Positions 43,037 through 53,340 of a DNA stretch of 64,000 nucleotides are shown piece after piece. The stretch is taken from assembly GCF_052857255.1 (NCBI RefSeq), contig NC_135507.1, forward strand, positions 75,945,850 to 76,009,849, given 5' to 3'. The position numbers and the translations under genes were made by a program. Below the pieces are notes generated by a model, which was not told the DNA's origin, made no database searches, and saw only the letters and a list, made by a program, of their open reading frames with translations. Each line of letters starts with the position of its first letter. Within the stretch, counting starts at the first letter, position 1. The stretch comes from Amblyomma americanum. Lineage: Eukaryota > Arthropoda > Arachnida > Ixodida > Ixodidae.

Positions 43037-43727
43037 CTACCCGCTCGCACTTCTGCAAACTATCGACACTTAACTATTATTAACCTCAATGCTCAGAGCA
43101 TAGTCAATAAAACAGAATCGCTTGAAGTCTTTCTGATCACTCATAGTCCCCACATAGTTGTGATAACTGAAACTTGGCTTCACTCTGGCGTTAGTGACGA
43201 CTGCGTTTTTCCTCCCTCTTACCATGTCTTCAGGCGTGATAGGGGTTCCCGCGGCGGCGGCGTCGCTATCCTATTAAAACGTGATACTAAATGTGAGGTT
43301 TTGCTAGCAAATAGACAACCATGAAAGTTTATTCCTAAAGGTTAATTACGTTGGTCACACTTTCATTCTGGGCGCGCTGTATAGGCCTCCAGATTCTGGT
43401 CCTGACTATATGCGCAAATTGCAGGATCATATGTATTCATTTAGGAACAGTAAAATCATTATTTCTGGAGACTTTAATATTCCAAATATGAATTGGTGTA
43501 CTGGATCTTTTGAACCTTCTGAAAATGCAGACATAATTTCAGACCTAATGATTGCTCATGACCTTGTACAAGTTGTAACTGAGCCAACAAGGGTGCTAGG
43601 AATGTGCAATTCCGTTTTAGACTTAGTATTTGTCAGCCGCTTGTTTTCTGTACACATGTCTTCTGTATTGGAGGGAATATCAGATCACAGACTGGTACTT
43701 GTTTCTGTAATAATTTTCCTTTTGTGA
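43037..43727 (+). pseudogene. LINE endonuclease domain
   Basis: INLNAQSIVNKTESL, VVITETWLHS and GGGVAILLKRD are read in the ORF1 frame straight after its TGA. After a frameshift near 43315 come LGALYRPP, IIISGDFNIPNMNW, NSVLDLVFVS and GISDHRLV, i.e. the N, ETWL, YRPP, GDFN, D and SDH blocks of the APE-type endonuclease. Catalytic Glu, Asp and His positions are present; only the frame is damaged. Confidence 0.9.
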
Positions 43728-43743
43728 TAAACCGCGCAAAAAT

Positions 43744-44876
43744 TTGCATAAAGATATAAGAGACTTTTCACGTGCAAATGATGAATCAGTACTTGATTAT
43801 TTAGACATTGCGTTTGACAGATTTTCGGGTGAAGATGTTTCAGTTCTGTGGGATACTTTCAAGGAGCACTCTGAATTTTGTCTGTTGAATTTCATTTCAG
43901 ACAAAAAAAAAGCTGTAAAGAAAAAGAATCCGTGGGTTAATCGCCACATTATTCATCTCAAACGTAAAGTAAAGCGCCTGAAGCGCTCGAAATGGGCAAA
44001 CATAGATCTTTTAGCAGAACTTGCAGCTGAACTTTCTTCGAATATTAGATTTGCCAGGAAACGGTACTTCACAGAATGTCTCCCGGAACTCATAAAAAGT
44101 AACCCTGCTAAGTTTTGGAATCATATCAGAGAGTCTCATAAGCCGATCGAGCAAATAGTTGCGAATGGATGCGTTTTTAGGTGCTAAATGGGCATTGCCA
44201 CTGCTTTTAATAATTATTTCCACTCTGTATTCTCAGCTGATGGAAATGAAAATGACGTTTTTTTTTTTTGCGATCCCTTTGAACCTTTAGACATTGTATC
44301 TGATGGGGGTGCCATTGAAATGCTACTCCGATTAGATACGAAGTGTTCTTCCGGCCCAGACGGCATCCCTAATGCATTTTTGCGGCGCTATGCTGAATCA
44401 TTGTCTCGTTTTTTGTCCAAAATATTTCGTGCTTCCTTATCTTCTTGCTCCCTGCCGCCTGATTGGCTGACAGGGAACGTTATTCCTGTTTATAAAAATG
44501 ATGATCGACTCTGTGTAAACAACTAACGCCCAATCTCTCTAACGACATCCTGTTGTAAGCTTATTGAACATATTATTGCCAGTCATATACTTGCAATATT
44601 AAACAGTAATGGTGCGTTAAACCCTTCTCAGCACGGCTTTAGGAAAGGATTCTCTACTACTACCCAACTGATAATAGCCATTCATAATTTCAGTGCAGCT
44701 TTAGACAAGTCAGGCCAAATTGATGTTTTATTTTTAGATTTTGCCAAAGACTTTGACAAGGTACCACATAACAAACTTCTTTTAAAACTGAAGCTCATTG
44801 GTGTACCACCTCCGCTCATTGCTTGGATTGCAGCTTATCTACAACACAGGACGCAGTTTGTGGACATTGGCGGTAG
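43744..44876 (+). pseudogene. LINE linker and reverse transcriptase fingers
   Basis: PWVNRHIIHLKRKVKRLKRS and ARKRYFTECLPELIKSNPAKFW (43744-44187) form the EN-RT linker. After TAA the frame goes on with SSGPDGIPNAFLRRYAESLS, PDWLTGNVIPVYKND, a stop where relatives have YRPISL, then RPISLTTSCCKLIEHI, SQHGFRKGFSTTTQL and LFLDFAKDFDKVPHNKLLLK, where DFAKDFD replaces the usual DFSKAFD. The frame is lost near 44880. Confidence 0.9.
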
Positions 44877-45796
44877 TTGTTCCCCCCGCTCCCTGTAACC
44901 TCTGGGGTCCCTCAGGGAAGTGTGCTTGGTCCTCTACTTTTTTTAATTTATGTAAATGATCTAGTTTACGGTATTAACCCAGCTGTTAAGATTGCTTTGT
45001 TTGCCGATGATTGCATGATATATACTCCGGTATCTTCCGTTTCTGACCAGGAACATTTAGATAATGCTCTGCTTAGTGTCGTTTCCTGGAGTGAAAAATG
45101 GGGTATGGAAATAAATACTCAGAAGACTGTGCTCTTGCGGATAACAAGGAAGAAAAATCCGTTTTCCTTCAACTATTGCATTAATGGCGTTCCGGTTAAA
45201 GAAGTGCCAAGGTATAAGTATCTTGGTATTGTAATAAACTCACAACTAAAATGGAATGACCATATAGACCACATTAAATCCTCAGATTTACGTAAACTTG
45301 GTTTTCTTCGCAATAAACTTAGGGGTGCACCTAGCAGCTGCAAGCTATTAGCCTATAATACGCTTATAAGACCAAAACTTGAATATGCCGCCATCGCTTG
45401 AGACCCCCATGCAAAAAAGACATAGCAGAATTAGAAAAAATACAGAGACGCGCAGTACGTTTCACATTTAATAGATACAAGAGAACTGATTCCCCATCTT
45501 CGTTAATGGCAGCAAATTATATTAAATCACTTCACGTCAGACGCAAGACAGCCCGCCTATCCTTCATTCACCAGCTAATCCATGGAAAACTAGGCATTTC
45601 TCCAGTCCCCTATGTGCAGTTTTCAGAAACGCGTAGAACTCGTCGTCATCATGATCACACCTTAGCACCATACTTCGCGCATACTAACACTTTTAAATTT
45701 TCTTTTTTTCCACAAACGATTCACGAATGGAACGCCCTGCCTCTACAGGTGATGTCGGCTGTTGATTTTGACAAGGCACTCTGTGAGCTATTTTAA
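44877..45796 (+). pseudogene. LINE reverse transcriptase palm, thumb and C terminus
   Basis: GVPQGSVLGPLLFLIYVNDL, IALFADDCMIYTPV (catalytic FADD), GMEINTQKTVLLRI, YKYLGIVINSQLKWNDHIDH and LIRPKLEYAAIA end at a stop at 45399. After a frame change DIAELEKIQRRAVRFTFNRY and the C-terminal IHEWNALPLQVMSAVDFDKA follow to 45796. The catalytic motif is intact. Confidence 0.9.
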
Positions 45797-46264
45797 ATAT
45801 ATGTACTACATTACACAATTTTATTGTTCTGTGTTTTACGATGTCACTGTTGTTGTGTTGAGTGAATGTATTTTTCTGCCCTCCCTGCCTAGACTCAAAT
45901 GAGGGTCTGCAGTATTGTGGAAATAAATAAATAAATAGATCCGAGCGCCTCTGTGAATGTATGATGTTCAACAAAAATTTAAAACTGCTACTTTGATTAT
46001 CTGAAGATAGGAAAATGAGAAATACCTTTTTTAAAACAGGATACAAGAAACACGTAATTAGATGCTGTGCAACCATAGTGACTCCTGCTATACTAGTCAC
46101 TAAAGTAATGACTAAGTGGCGGATACCCTTGTCACGAAGTGTAAAAAGTTTTGTTAACCAGGAGTTTGTTGAAACTTTTGTGGCACGGTCTTCAGAGCGC
46201 TTGTGACAAAGTGAGTGAGTGGGTGAGTAGGCGAATGGAGATCACAGTAAGCCGCTGGCCTCAC

Positions 46265-46418
46265 CCCGGAGGAGAGGCCGCAGACCAGCTGATCAGATTC
46301 GGCCAGAAGGAAGATGTCGGTTAGCGCGCCATTCAGGGCAGAGCTTTGCCTCCGGGCTTTCAAGTCAAAGGCATGTCTTGCAGACTTCTGGTTCGATATA
46401 ACCTTGTAGCCTGGAAAC
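46265..46418 (-). CDS. FUT8: Alpha-1,6-fucosyltransferase-like, exon E5
   Basis: 51 codons plus one leading base. FPGYKVISNQKSARHAFDLK..SSALNGALTDIFLLAESD.. and QLVCGLSSG align with YPDYEFISDN..TENSLRGVILDIHFLSQAD and FLVCTFSSQ of FUT8. The Asp of LDIH and the Ser-Ser pair are kept, but the Gln that follows in vertebrate FUT8 (a GDP-fucose contact as I recall) is Gly. Acceptor TTTTTTCACTAAG at 46419 and donor GGG|GTGAGG at 46264 give phases 2 and 0, both matching neighbours. Confidence 0.9.
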
Positions 46419-46590
46419 CTTAGTGAAAAAAGAAAAAAATCCCGTCCATTATCAAAACAAGTATAACGGCATGACTGCTTAATATAGATACTTCGGTACC
46501 GTAAAAAACCGCCCTTAATGGGAGTCTTGCGTAATGAGAAAATGTAAAGAAAACAAAAAAAATGGTTTAAACTTTGGTTAATCCTGGTGA

Positions 46591-46736
46591 GAAGCGAAAG
46601 CTTCCACGGTGGGCAGATTGTGATGACGTCAGTAGGTGACATGACCTGCCACGTGACACCACGGGACTTTTGTCAAGTGACTGCACTGATGCTGCCCTCT
46701 TGAAAACTTAACTTAGTGAAGCTTTCGCTTCAAAAA
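46591..46736. mobile_element. Short MITE with GAAGCGAAAGCTTC termini
   Basis: GAGAAGCGAAAGCTTCCACG and TAGTGAAGCTTTCGCTTCAA are inverted ends of a 146-bp element containing TGACGTCA at 46623-46630. It lies in the intron between E4 and E5. Confidence 0.65.
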
Positions 46737-46739
46737 AGT

Positions 46740-47098
46740 TGGCGGTGGTTTAGCTCCGGTTAAACCTGGAGTGACGCGATAGCTACAGCTGGCTGAGTGG
46801 AACTTGCTCAGTTGAATTGCAAAGTTAGTCTTTCGCTGGTGCATTCCGCTGGGCGTTCCTTTTTAATCATCGCCCCGCCAGACACGGCGCATGCGCACAA
46901 CTGTTGCAGCTCGGTTTCCGGCGCGCCGCACCGCCGGCAGCAGCAGCTGCTCCGCACCACGTGGCTGCTCACGTGACCAACCACGTGGCTACGTGGCGGT
47001 GGCGGCGTCGCCACGCCGTGGCTGCGCAGCCACTGGCACGTGCCACCGCCACGCCGAAGGCTCGAAATGCTGCCGTAATGTAGCTATCGCTACAAAAT
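46740..47098 (+). repeat. E-box repeat family, copy 3
   Basis: Runs from TTTAGCTCCGGTTAAACCTG to GTAATGTAGCTATCGCTACAA, collinear with copy 1 at 6296. Four CACGTG sites lie at 46955-47045. It is in a FUT8-like intron, adjoining the short MITE. Confidence 0.75.
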
Positions 47099-48416
47099 GT
47101 AAAACAACAAAGTGTATGACTAAGGTATGCTTCTGCACATACTTGTCACCTGTGATGTGGAAATCGCACAAATTGTTCAATATGAGAGCTCCAAGCGCGT
47201 TATGTTAGGGGTTATTTTTAATACTATGACGCAGTCGGCAGCCCCTAGTGGTTCATGTGAAACATGGTAGTGTTTCTTGGCGTGAAGGCACATCTATAGT
47301 TTTCCACGTCCAATGAACTGCGAGTACACGTCTGTACTGAGTCGGCTCAGAGCGCAGCACAAGCTGCAGGCAATTATTCTTCCAAGCTGTCCACTGAACA
47401 CGTAAGCTGCTGACGCACGTACATCAGGTGAACTGGCAGCGTAAGGCAGGCAACCAACAAAATGTACACTACCAATCACGCATTTGCGCTTTCGCACTGC
47501 CCTTCGCTGATGTCCTGCTCTCAAGATACAGGAAAAGAACTGTCTTGTTGGGATAGTCTAGGTTGGGTCTCATCGCTGGCTGCATTAAAGTGACAAAATT
47601 CATGGCCGCAATTGTGTTCTGCGCATTTCATCCTGTCTATTGTCCAGATAACAAACATCCCTTTTAATGAGGCGTAAATGCTTTGGGCAGTGAGCGCAGT
47701 CAGTCTGATGATGATGGTATAACGCATTGAAAAAGCCTTGTACCCACATAGCCTGAGCATATTTCAGACATCAATAGTAACATAGGTCATATTATTGACT
47801 TACAACTGTACATGTTTTTCCTAAGTTCTGTCTCTCAGCCAAGCACGGCCAGTCAAACATGGCCGCAAATGACACAGTTCATCCTGCACTTAAATCCCAA
47901 CTACCCTACCTACACTTCAAGCAGCCGTAAAACTGATATACCGAAAGCAGGATGGCGTAAAATAACCGTAGGCAGCAAAAGACCCTGTATGTTTGCATGA
48001 TAGTAGCTAATATAATTCAGTTCAGTTCAGGACTAGACTTATATAGGGAGTAAAATTCTACTCTGGTTACTTGCACATTTAGCTTGCATGCTTCGGGAAA
48101 AAGCTTGCAGAGGCTCACGTGGCATTGCAATGATACCTGAACTTTCATTTAATAAATGAACAGTAGCAAAAATTTTTTACAACAGACGATATAAAAATAT
48201 CTTAAAAGTAGTGTATTTTTTCATAGAGTGCTATTGCCAAGTACTATATTTTGTATATTTTGTATGGTTTACAAGGACAAATAACTAATATGCTACGATA
48301 GAATCGAACCACTTCTGAGACAAAATCCCTAAGCCCAAGCGTACTGTGTGATAAACTACAGTATAGACTAATTAGAAATTCACACTTAGAAATGTCCTTA
48401 TTGTGCGTTGACTTAC
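47099..48416. other. Intron sequence (E4-E5), no further element recognised
   Basis: The rest of the ~2-kb intron shows no recognised repeat. The minus-strand frame at 47760-47521 has a chance acceptor but was rejected as an exon. Confidence 0.4.
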
Positions 48417-48590
48417 TTCGATTTTATCTCCTCAATAACGGCTGGGTCGTCAGTAGCAACGAAAACTCTCCTCTCTATGGTCTCCCCTTTCAGCGTCAGC
48501 CTGTTGTAAAACTCTTCGGCATGATGCATGTATTCGCTGACAGCGTGGTATATAGCCTCCCTCTTCTTGTCTGTACGTCGTATGTGTATC
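48417..48590 (-). CDS. FUT8: Alpha-1,6-fucosyltransferase-like, exon E4 (donor-binding site)
   Basis: Starts after TTCACAG and ends before GTAAGTC; 57 codons plus split codons. IHIRRTDKKREAIYHAVSEY aligns with [21 protein letters not shown]: the HxRRTDK motif with the catalytic-site arginine, Asp and Lys and the downstream Glu and Tyr are present. RVFVATDDPAVIEEIKS carries the ATDD motif. All residues I associate with GDP-fucose binding in this segment are kept, which argues that the gene is functional. Confidence 0.93.
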
Positions 48591-49137
48591 CTGTGAAGGA
48601 AGAGTCTTTATTAAAGTTTTAAACCTGTAAATTACTGGAATTGGCATTTACATCAGTTGTGACTATATGTGCAACAAGCTGCATCATCAGCGGATTTCTA
48701 ACACAGCACCAAAATGATGGACAGCCAAAGGAAATGAACGTAAACCACAAAGAAACAGTGCAAAGATGAGCACTGCACTATCGAGCGTGCAGTGTCAGTG
48801 TAGTGAAAGAAATGAAAAATAAGTTTGCTTTCGTCATGCCAATATTTATTTATTCGACAATGAAAACAGCAGCCAGGGATTTCTTACGATTCAAACTGAA
48901 CACCTAGCATAATTTGAGGACAAAATTGCTAATTCAGTTAAAAAACAGCTGAATGAGTTCAAAGATCGGTTTCTGCTATCCACTATGATTTTAACCATAG
49001 GCTACATAGGTGTTAGCATACATCAAAGGCAGTGAAGTAACTGAAGCTGCATGTCAAATCAAAATCCGCTTTATGACAAATTTTATTGGCCATCACCTAG
49101 AATGTAAAATAAGAGGAAAGAAAAGCTTGAGGCTTAT
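48591..49137. other. Intron sequence (E3-E4), unassigned
   Basis: AT-rich, no recognised element before the SINE at 49138. Confidence 0.4.
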
Positions 49138-49298
49138 GGCTTATGGGGGTTCACCACCCAAAAGCAACTCAGGCTATCAGGGGTGCTTAGTGAAGAGCTC
49201 CGGAAATTTTTACCACCTGGGGTTTTTTAACGTGCATTGACATCGCACAGTACACGGGCCTCTAGAATTGTGCCTCCATCGAAATTCGACCGCCACGG
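49138..49298 (-). mobile_element. tRNA-derived SINE, head missing
   Basis: GGCCTCTAGAATTGTGCCTCC and CACCTGGGGTTTTTTAACGTGC match the body of the short-body SINE on the minus strand. It stops at CGACCGCCACGG, just before the tRNA B box, so it is 5'-truncated. Located in intron E3-E4. Confidence 0.85.
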
Positions 49299-49757
49299 TA
49301 TTTACTTAGCAAAACAAACTCAGCAGCATTACAAGGTTCTGTAGGTGTATGGTTTAACAGTCATTTTCTATATTCACTATGACACAGAATAATTGATTAG
49401 AGTACTTGATTTTGCTGATCCCTAATCAGAATTAAGCATTAGTGCTGCATCTCATCTATCACCTAAATGCTTCGAGCAGCTGCAATTACATAAGTGCTGA
49501 GAAACATAAATAATGGCAAATGATTATTCGCTATTGACGTGGTTCAAAAACATTTCAAAGCCATAAAAATTATTCCTGATTTGAACAATTTTATTTGGCA
49601 CTACTGCTCATGAACACGCGCTTTCCAAATAAACTCTACTTATTCTGTAATAGTAAATACTTTCTTTTTGACGTTTACGCTGAAATGAGTCCCACCATAA
49701 GTGGATTCGTTTTGGACTGCATCACTGTTCATGTACACAAAAGGTATATATACTCAC

Positions 49758-49947
49758 CCTACAATTGGATGCTTATAACCACTATTTTTCTTGAAGTCTT
49801 CTATTGCCAGCCGTGTTGTGTTCTGGAGTCGTAAAATGTAGCTGACAATCTGTCCATACCACCAAGCGTAAGGATCCGCATGGTTTGCAACCAAAATTTT
49901 CACAATAGATGCAGGCAGGTCGATAATCTTGCTGCGATATTTAATTC
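49758..49947 (-). CDS. FUT8: Alpha-1,6-fucosyltransferase-like, exon E3
   Basis: 190 bases: two leading bases, 62 codons, two trailing bases. DPYAWWYGQIVSYILRLQ and IEDFKKNSGYKHPIVG align with DPAVWWVSQFVKYLIRPQ and IEEATKKLGFKHPVIG of FUT8. Acceptor TTTTGCAG at 49948 and donor GTGAGTA at 49757. The split Gly codon (GG|G) joins E4 exactly as in FUT8 (..VIG then VHVRRTDK). Confidence 0.93.
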
Positions 49948-50125
49948 CTGCAAAATTGGCATATTAGGCTGAACAGTAAGCACAAGGTAGAAAAGCAGCA
50001 CCATGCAAAAATACTGTTCAAATATGTGCAACAGAGGAAAACACTAATCGCTCGCATCAGTACCTCGCAGTGTTCATTCGCCTTTGGCCGAGGCTTATGA
50101 AGATCGTCTTCAAGATTAAGACTTT

Positions 50126-50362
50126 GGTTTATGGTTTATGGGCGCTTAACGTCCCAAAGCGACTCCGGCTATAAGAGACGCCGTAGTGAAAGGCTCCGGA
50201 AATTTAGACCACCTGGGGTTCTTTAACGCCTACTGACATCGCACAGCACACGGGCCTCTAGAATTTCGCCTCCATCGAAATTCGACCGCCGCGGCCGAGA
50301 TCGAGCCCGCGTCTTTCGGGCCAGCAGCCGAGCGCCCTAACCACTCAGCCACCGCGGCGGCT
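50126..50362 (-). mobile_element. tRNA-derived SINE, full length
   Basis: Head CCGCCGCGGTGGCTGAGTGG on the minus strand at 50362, B-box GGGCTCGATC, the standard body and a tail ending ACCATAAACCAAAG. Located in the 9-kb intron E2-E3. Confidence 0.9.
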
Positions 50363-50410
50363 CGATCAAGACATTGATTTGAGCTAGTTGGTTGTAGCAT
50401 GACATGGCTT

Positions 50411-50740
50411 ACACAAAAAGCGTATTGGCGCTAAAAGACGGAGACAACACGCACACAAGACAGGACATGACGCCGTGTACTGTCTTGTGTGTTTGTTTTG
50501 TTTGGTTTACAAGGGTTTAACATCCCAAAGCAACTCAGGCTATGAGAGACGCCGTAGTGAAGGGCTCCGCAAATTTCGATCACCTGGGGTTCTTTAACGT
50601 GCACTGACATCGCGCAGTCACGGGCCTCTAGAATTTCGCCTCCATCGAAGTTCGACCGCCGCGGCCGGGATCGAACCCGCGTCTTTCGGACTTGTGTGTT
50701 TATTGTCTCCGTCTTTTAGCACCATTACGCTTTTGGCGTA
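50411..50740. mobile_element. Foldback element split by a SINE
   Basis: Left arm 50413-50465 (CAAAAAGCGTATTGGCGCTA..GACGGAGACAACACG) pairs with a right arm that begins at 50480 (CTGTCTTGTGTGTTT) and continues at 50702 (ATTGTCTCCGTCTTTTAGCA..CGCTTTTGG). The arms are interrupted by the SINE at 50495-50690. Confidence 0.8.
50495..50690 (-). mobile_element. 5'-truncated SINE inserted in the foldback
   Basis: The minus-strand 5' end starts at TCCGAAAGACGCGGGTTCGA, in the middle of the tRNA head, so the A box is lost. CTTGTGTGTTT is present on both sides (50484-50494 and 50691-50701), an 11-bp target-site duplication. Confidence 0.9.
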
Positions 50741-50833
50741 AACCGTATCTTCAAGAGTATTTCTAAATGAGTGCCAAGGTGCAAAATATTTTCTGGAGAA
50801 ATCTTGTACACTTTATTCACATCGCAAATTATT

Positions 50834-52640
50834 TTTATTTTTTATTTAGGATAGGAGATACTGCAGTCTCGGATGGCCAAACAGGTGGGAGCATACAGAT
50901 GCAAATTTTATCATAGCATTGCTTTCAGAAGCATACCTGTAAGGTGAGCTTGGCTCAAGAGAAGCAGGCACTAAAAAATGGCATGCACAACGGCTCATCA
51001 ATAGCACAAAAACTTATCAGCAGAACAAAGTTATGATAAGATTTTACATTCGGAACAACGGCTTAAGAACAAAAACGATAGACACAGTAAAATGCTGAAT
51101 ACGGAACGGCGCTTGCGCATAAGAATCACAATTATATCACAAATAAATCTCAAACGTGCATCAAGATTGAAACACAGTGGTTGAAGCACACTCAAAATTT
51201 TCCCAAGAAAAAAACTGTTGCATGCAGATCATTCCACTCGGTTATTGTTCATGGGAAGAATGAAGGTGAACAAATTTGTGCGCGCGGCATATGGGAGCAA
51301 ATTGTGGACGTGACGATGCCTGGATCAGCGCGATGGAAATGTCGTAATATGAGTGTTTAAGATTTTGGCGCTTTGTGCAAATGGCAAGTAAAAACTTATG
51401 TCGTGGAATTTTTCTTCTGATTTCAAGAGTGTGGATATTATTGTCTGCGAGGACCATTGAAATAGAATGCGTAGCGCCGTATTTATTAAAAATAAAACGA
51501 ACTGCGCGTCTTTGAACCATTTCCAGCATTTTATTGTCTTTTCTGTAGAAGAGATTCCACGCAACTGAAGCGTACTCGAGTTTTGGTAAAATAAATTCTT
51601 TATAGACTTGGAGTTTTCATTGCGAGGGTGCCTGTTTTAACTTCTGTCGCAGAAAGCCAAGCTTGCGTGTAGCCGAAGCGCAAGTGTTTTTAATATGTGC
51701 ACGCCATGAAATGGTGTTAGTAAGTGTAATTCCCACGTATTTATATTCTTTAACTTCCTTTACGGGGTTTCCATTCTCTTGGTATGAAAAGAAATGGGGA
51801 CGTTTTTCTTTTTGATACGAAGCATCACTGTTTGTTTTCGGAGTTTAACGTCATACACAACTTCGCACGCCATTCATTAATTCGTCAAACTGGTCAATAT
51901 ATTTTTTTGATCTTTATCGCATGTTATATATGGTTATAAAGAAGGCTATCATCTGTAAACAGGCGGATATTGACATCAGGATGAATTTCACTAGTTATGT
52001 CAATAACTTATATTAAAAAAATAGGGCCTAAAACAATCCCCTGCGGAAACTTCGATGAAACTGATAACGTATTGGAAGAAAACTCTCTTATGTCGACAAA
52101 CTGGGTGCGATTTGAAAGGTACGCATTTATCCACTTTATTATGAATGGAGGAACACCGAAATTTGCAAGTTTAGTCAAAAGCTTGCTATGAGGGACATGA
52201 TCAAAGGCCTTGCTAAAGTCGAGGAAAATGTGGTCTGCCTGGCCAGATGAATCAAGAATTTTAGCGACTTCATGGACTATTGTTACAGGTTGAGTTCACG
52301 TTGATAATCTCTTTCGAAATCCGTGCTTGAAAGGAGACGACAAATTAATATTTTCCAGAAAACATTTGAAAAAAATGTGCAGTGATATGTTATAATAATT
52401 TAAAGCACGTAGAGGTTAAAGATATAGGTCGGTAGTTTTTCATCAAGAGACGATCACCTTTCGTGTGAACGGCTATAACACGAGCAACAAGCCAGTCATC
52501 CGGTACAACTGCAGTACATAATGACAAGCTAAAAATGGCCACTAACACATGGGACACAGGTTGGGCATAATGGCGAAGAAAGGAATTTTCCCCTGTACCC
52601 CTAAGTGGTCTTAGTACCAAAATTGTTACAGAAGGCAGAT
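50834..52640 (-). mobile_element. CR1/L2-like LINE, 5'-truncated
   Basis: Minus strand: DDWLVARVIAVHTKGDR and NYRPISLTSTCFKLL (52620-52390), then IFLDFSKAFDHVPHSKLLTK (near 52240), PQGIVLGPIF, RLFTDDSLLYN (FTDD in place of FADD, near 51945), and MLEMVQRRAVRFIFNKYG (51529-51242). The 3' UTR ends in AAATAAAAAATAAAAATAA at about 50834. Endonuclease and ORF1 are missing. It lies in the FUT8-like intron E2-E3, in the same orientation as the gene. Confidence 0.85.
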
Positions 52641-52685
52641 GCTAAGGGCAGGTAAAACTTTGAGGACACGGTGGTCCCATAAGCC

Positions 52686-53340
52686 AGGTATGTTTCAGCG
52701 AACACTTTTCAAAATTTCAGAAAATAGGCTTTTTATGGTAAAAGTACGGCTTTTGAGGTCTAGTATTACCAGCGCTGGTGGACAGGAGAAAAGCGGGGAA
52801 TCGTCTTAAATACTAAGCTAGCTAACAAGTCTTTAATAATTAACTTTTTAACTAGTAGAGTTAGGCGCCCAGTATGAACTAGAGATTTGTAGCTGGTCAT
52901 TAGTAATAGCCACATCAGTTTTTAGAATTTCCAAAACGCGATCACCCTCGTCGCTGTGGCTGAACAAAATTTCGCTGCATCGGGCAAAGTATATCTGCTT
53001 TCAAAATCATGCAGGAAAAGCAACTCCTCCAGTGCATGTAACTAGTAAAAAAAAGCCAAATTTTCTTGAGCCACAGTGCCAAGGGTAATAGCGGTTTAGA
53101 AATTCTGAAGACTGCTATGGCTATTACTAACGACCGGCTACAAATGTGTAATTGCAACTGGACACCTAGCTATATATGTTAAAATGTTAATTATCAAAAA
53201 TTAGCTAAAGAGCTTACTTAAGACGACTAATCGATTTTATGTTGGGCGCCAACACTGGCAATACTATGTTGCAAAAGCCGTTTTTTTTACCATAAAGAGC
53301 CTTTTTTTATTATTAAAGTGCTCGCTGAAACACCCGGTAT
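52686..53340. mobile_element. 655-bp MITE family, copy 4
   Basis: Ends GTATGTTTCAGCGAACACTT and AAGTGCTCGCTGAAACACCC are inverted; inner CTTTTTATGGTAAAAGTACGG pairs with the CGTTTTTTTTACCATAAAGAG side. Length equals that of the copies at 28975 and 35391, but the sequence is more distant, a separate subfamily. Confidence 0.8.

Larger units (their letters stand above)
41990..45938 (+). mobile_element. Near-full-length CR1/L2-like LINE with 2A motif
   Basis: Order: leader, ORF1 with 2A and coiled coil, apurinic-type endonuclease, reverse transcriptase, C-terminal LEKIQRRAVRF block, short 3' UTR and an (AAAT)n tail at 45920-45937. No RNase H follows the RT, and the protein tail fits the CR1/L2/Jockey group. 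It lies in the intron between exons E5 and E6 of the FUT8-like gene, on the opposite strand. At least seven stops or frameshifts break it, so this copy is not active as it stands. The 5' boundary is approximate. Confidence 0.85.

Noticed and set aside
47521..47760. Candidate FUT8-like exon after a CTCAG acceptor with SLKGMFVI
   Set aside because: Only a short match; the exon at 46265-46418 matches FUT8 along its whole length and fits both phases.
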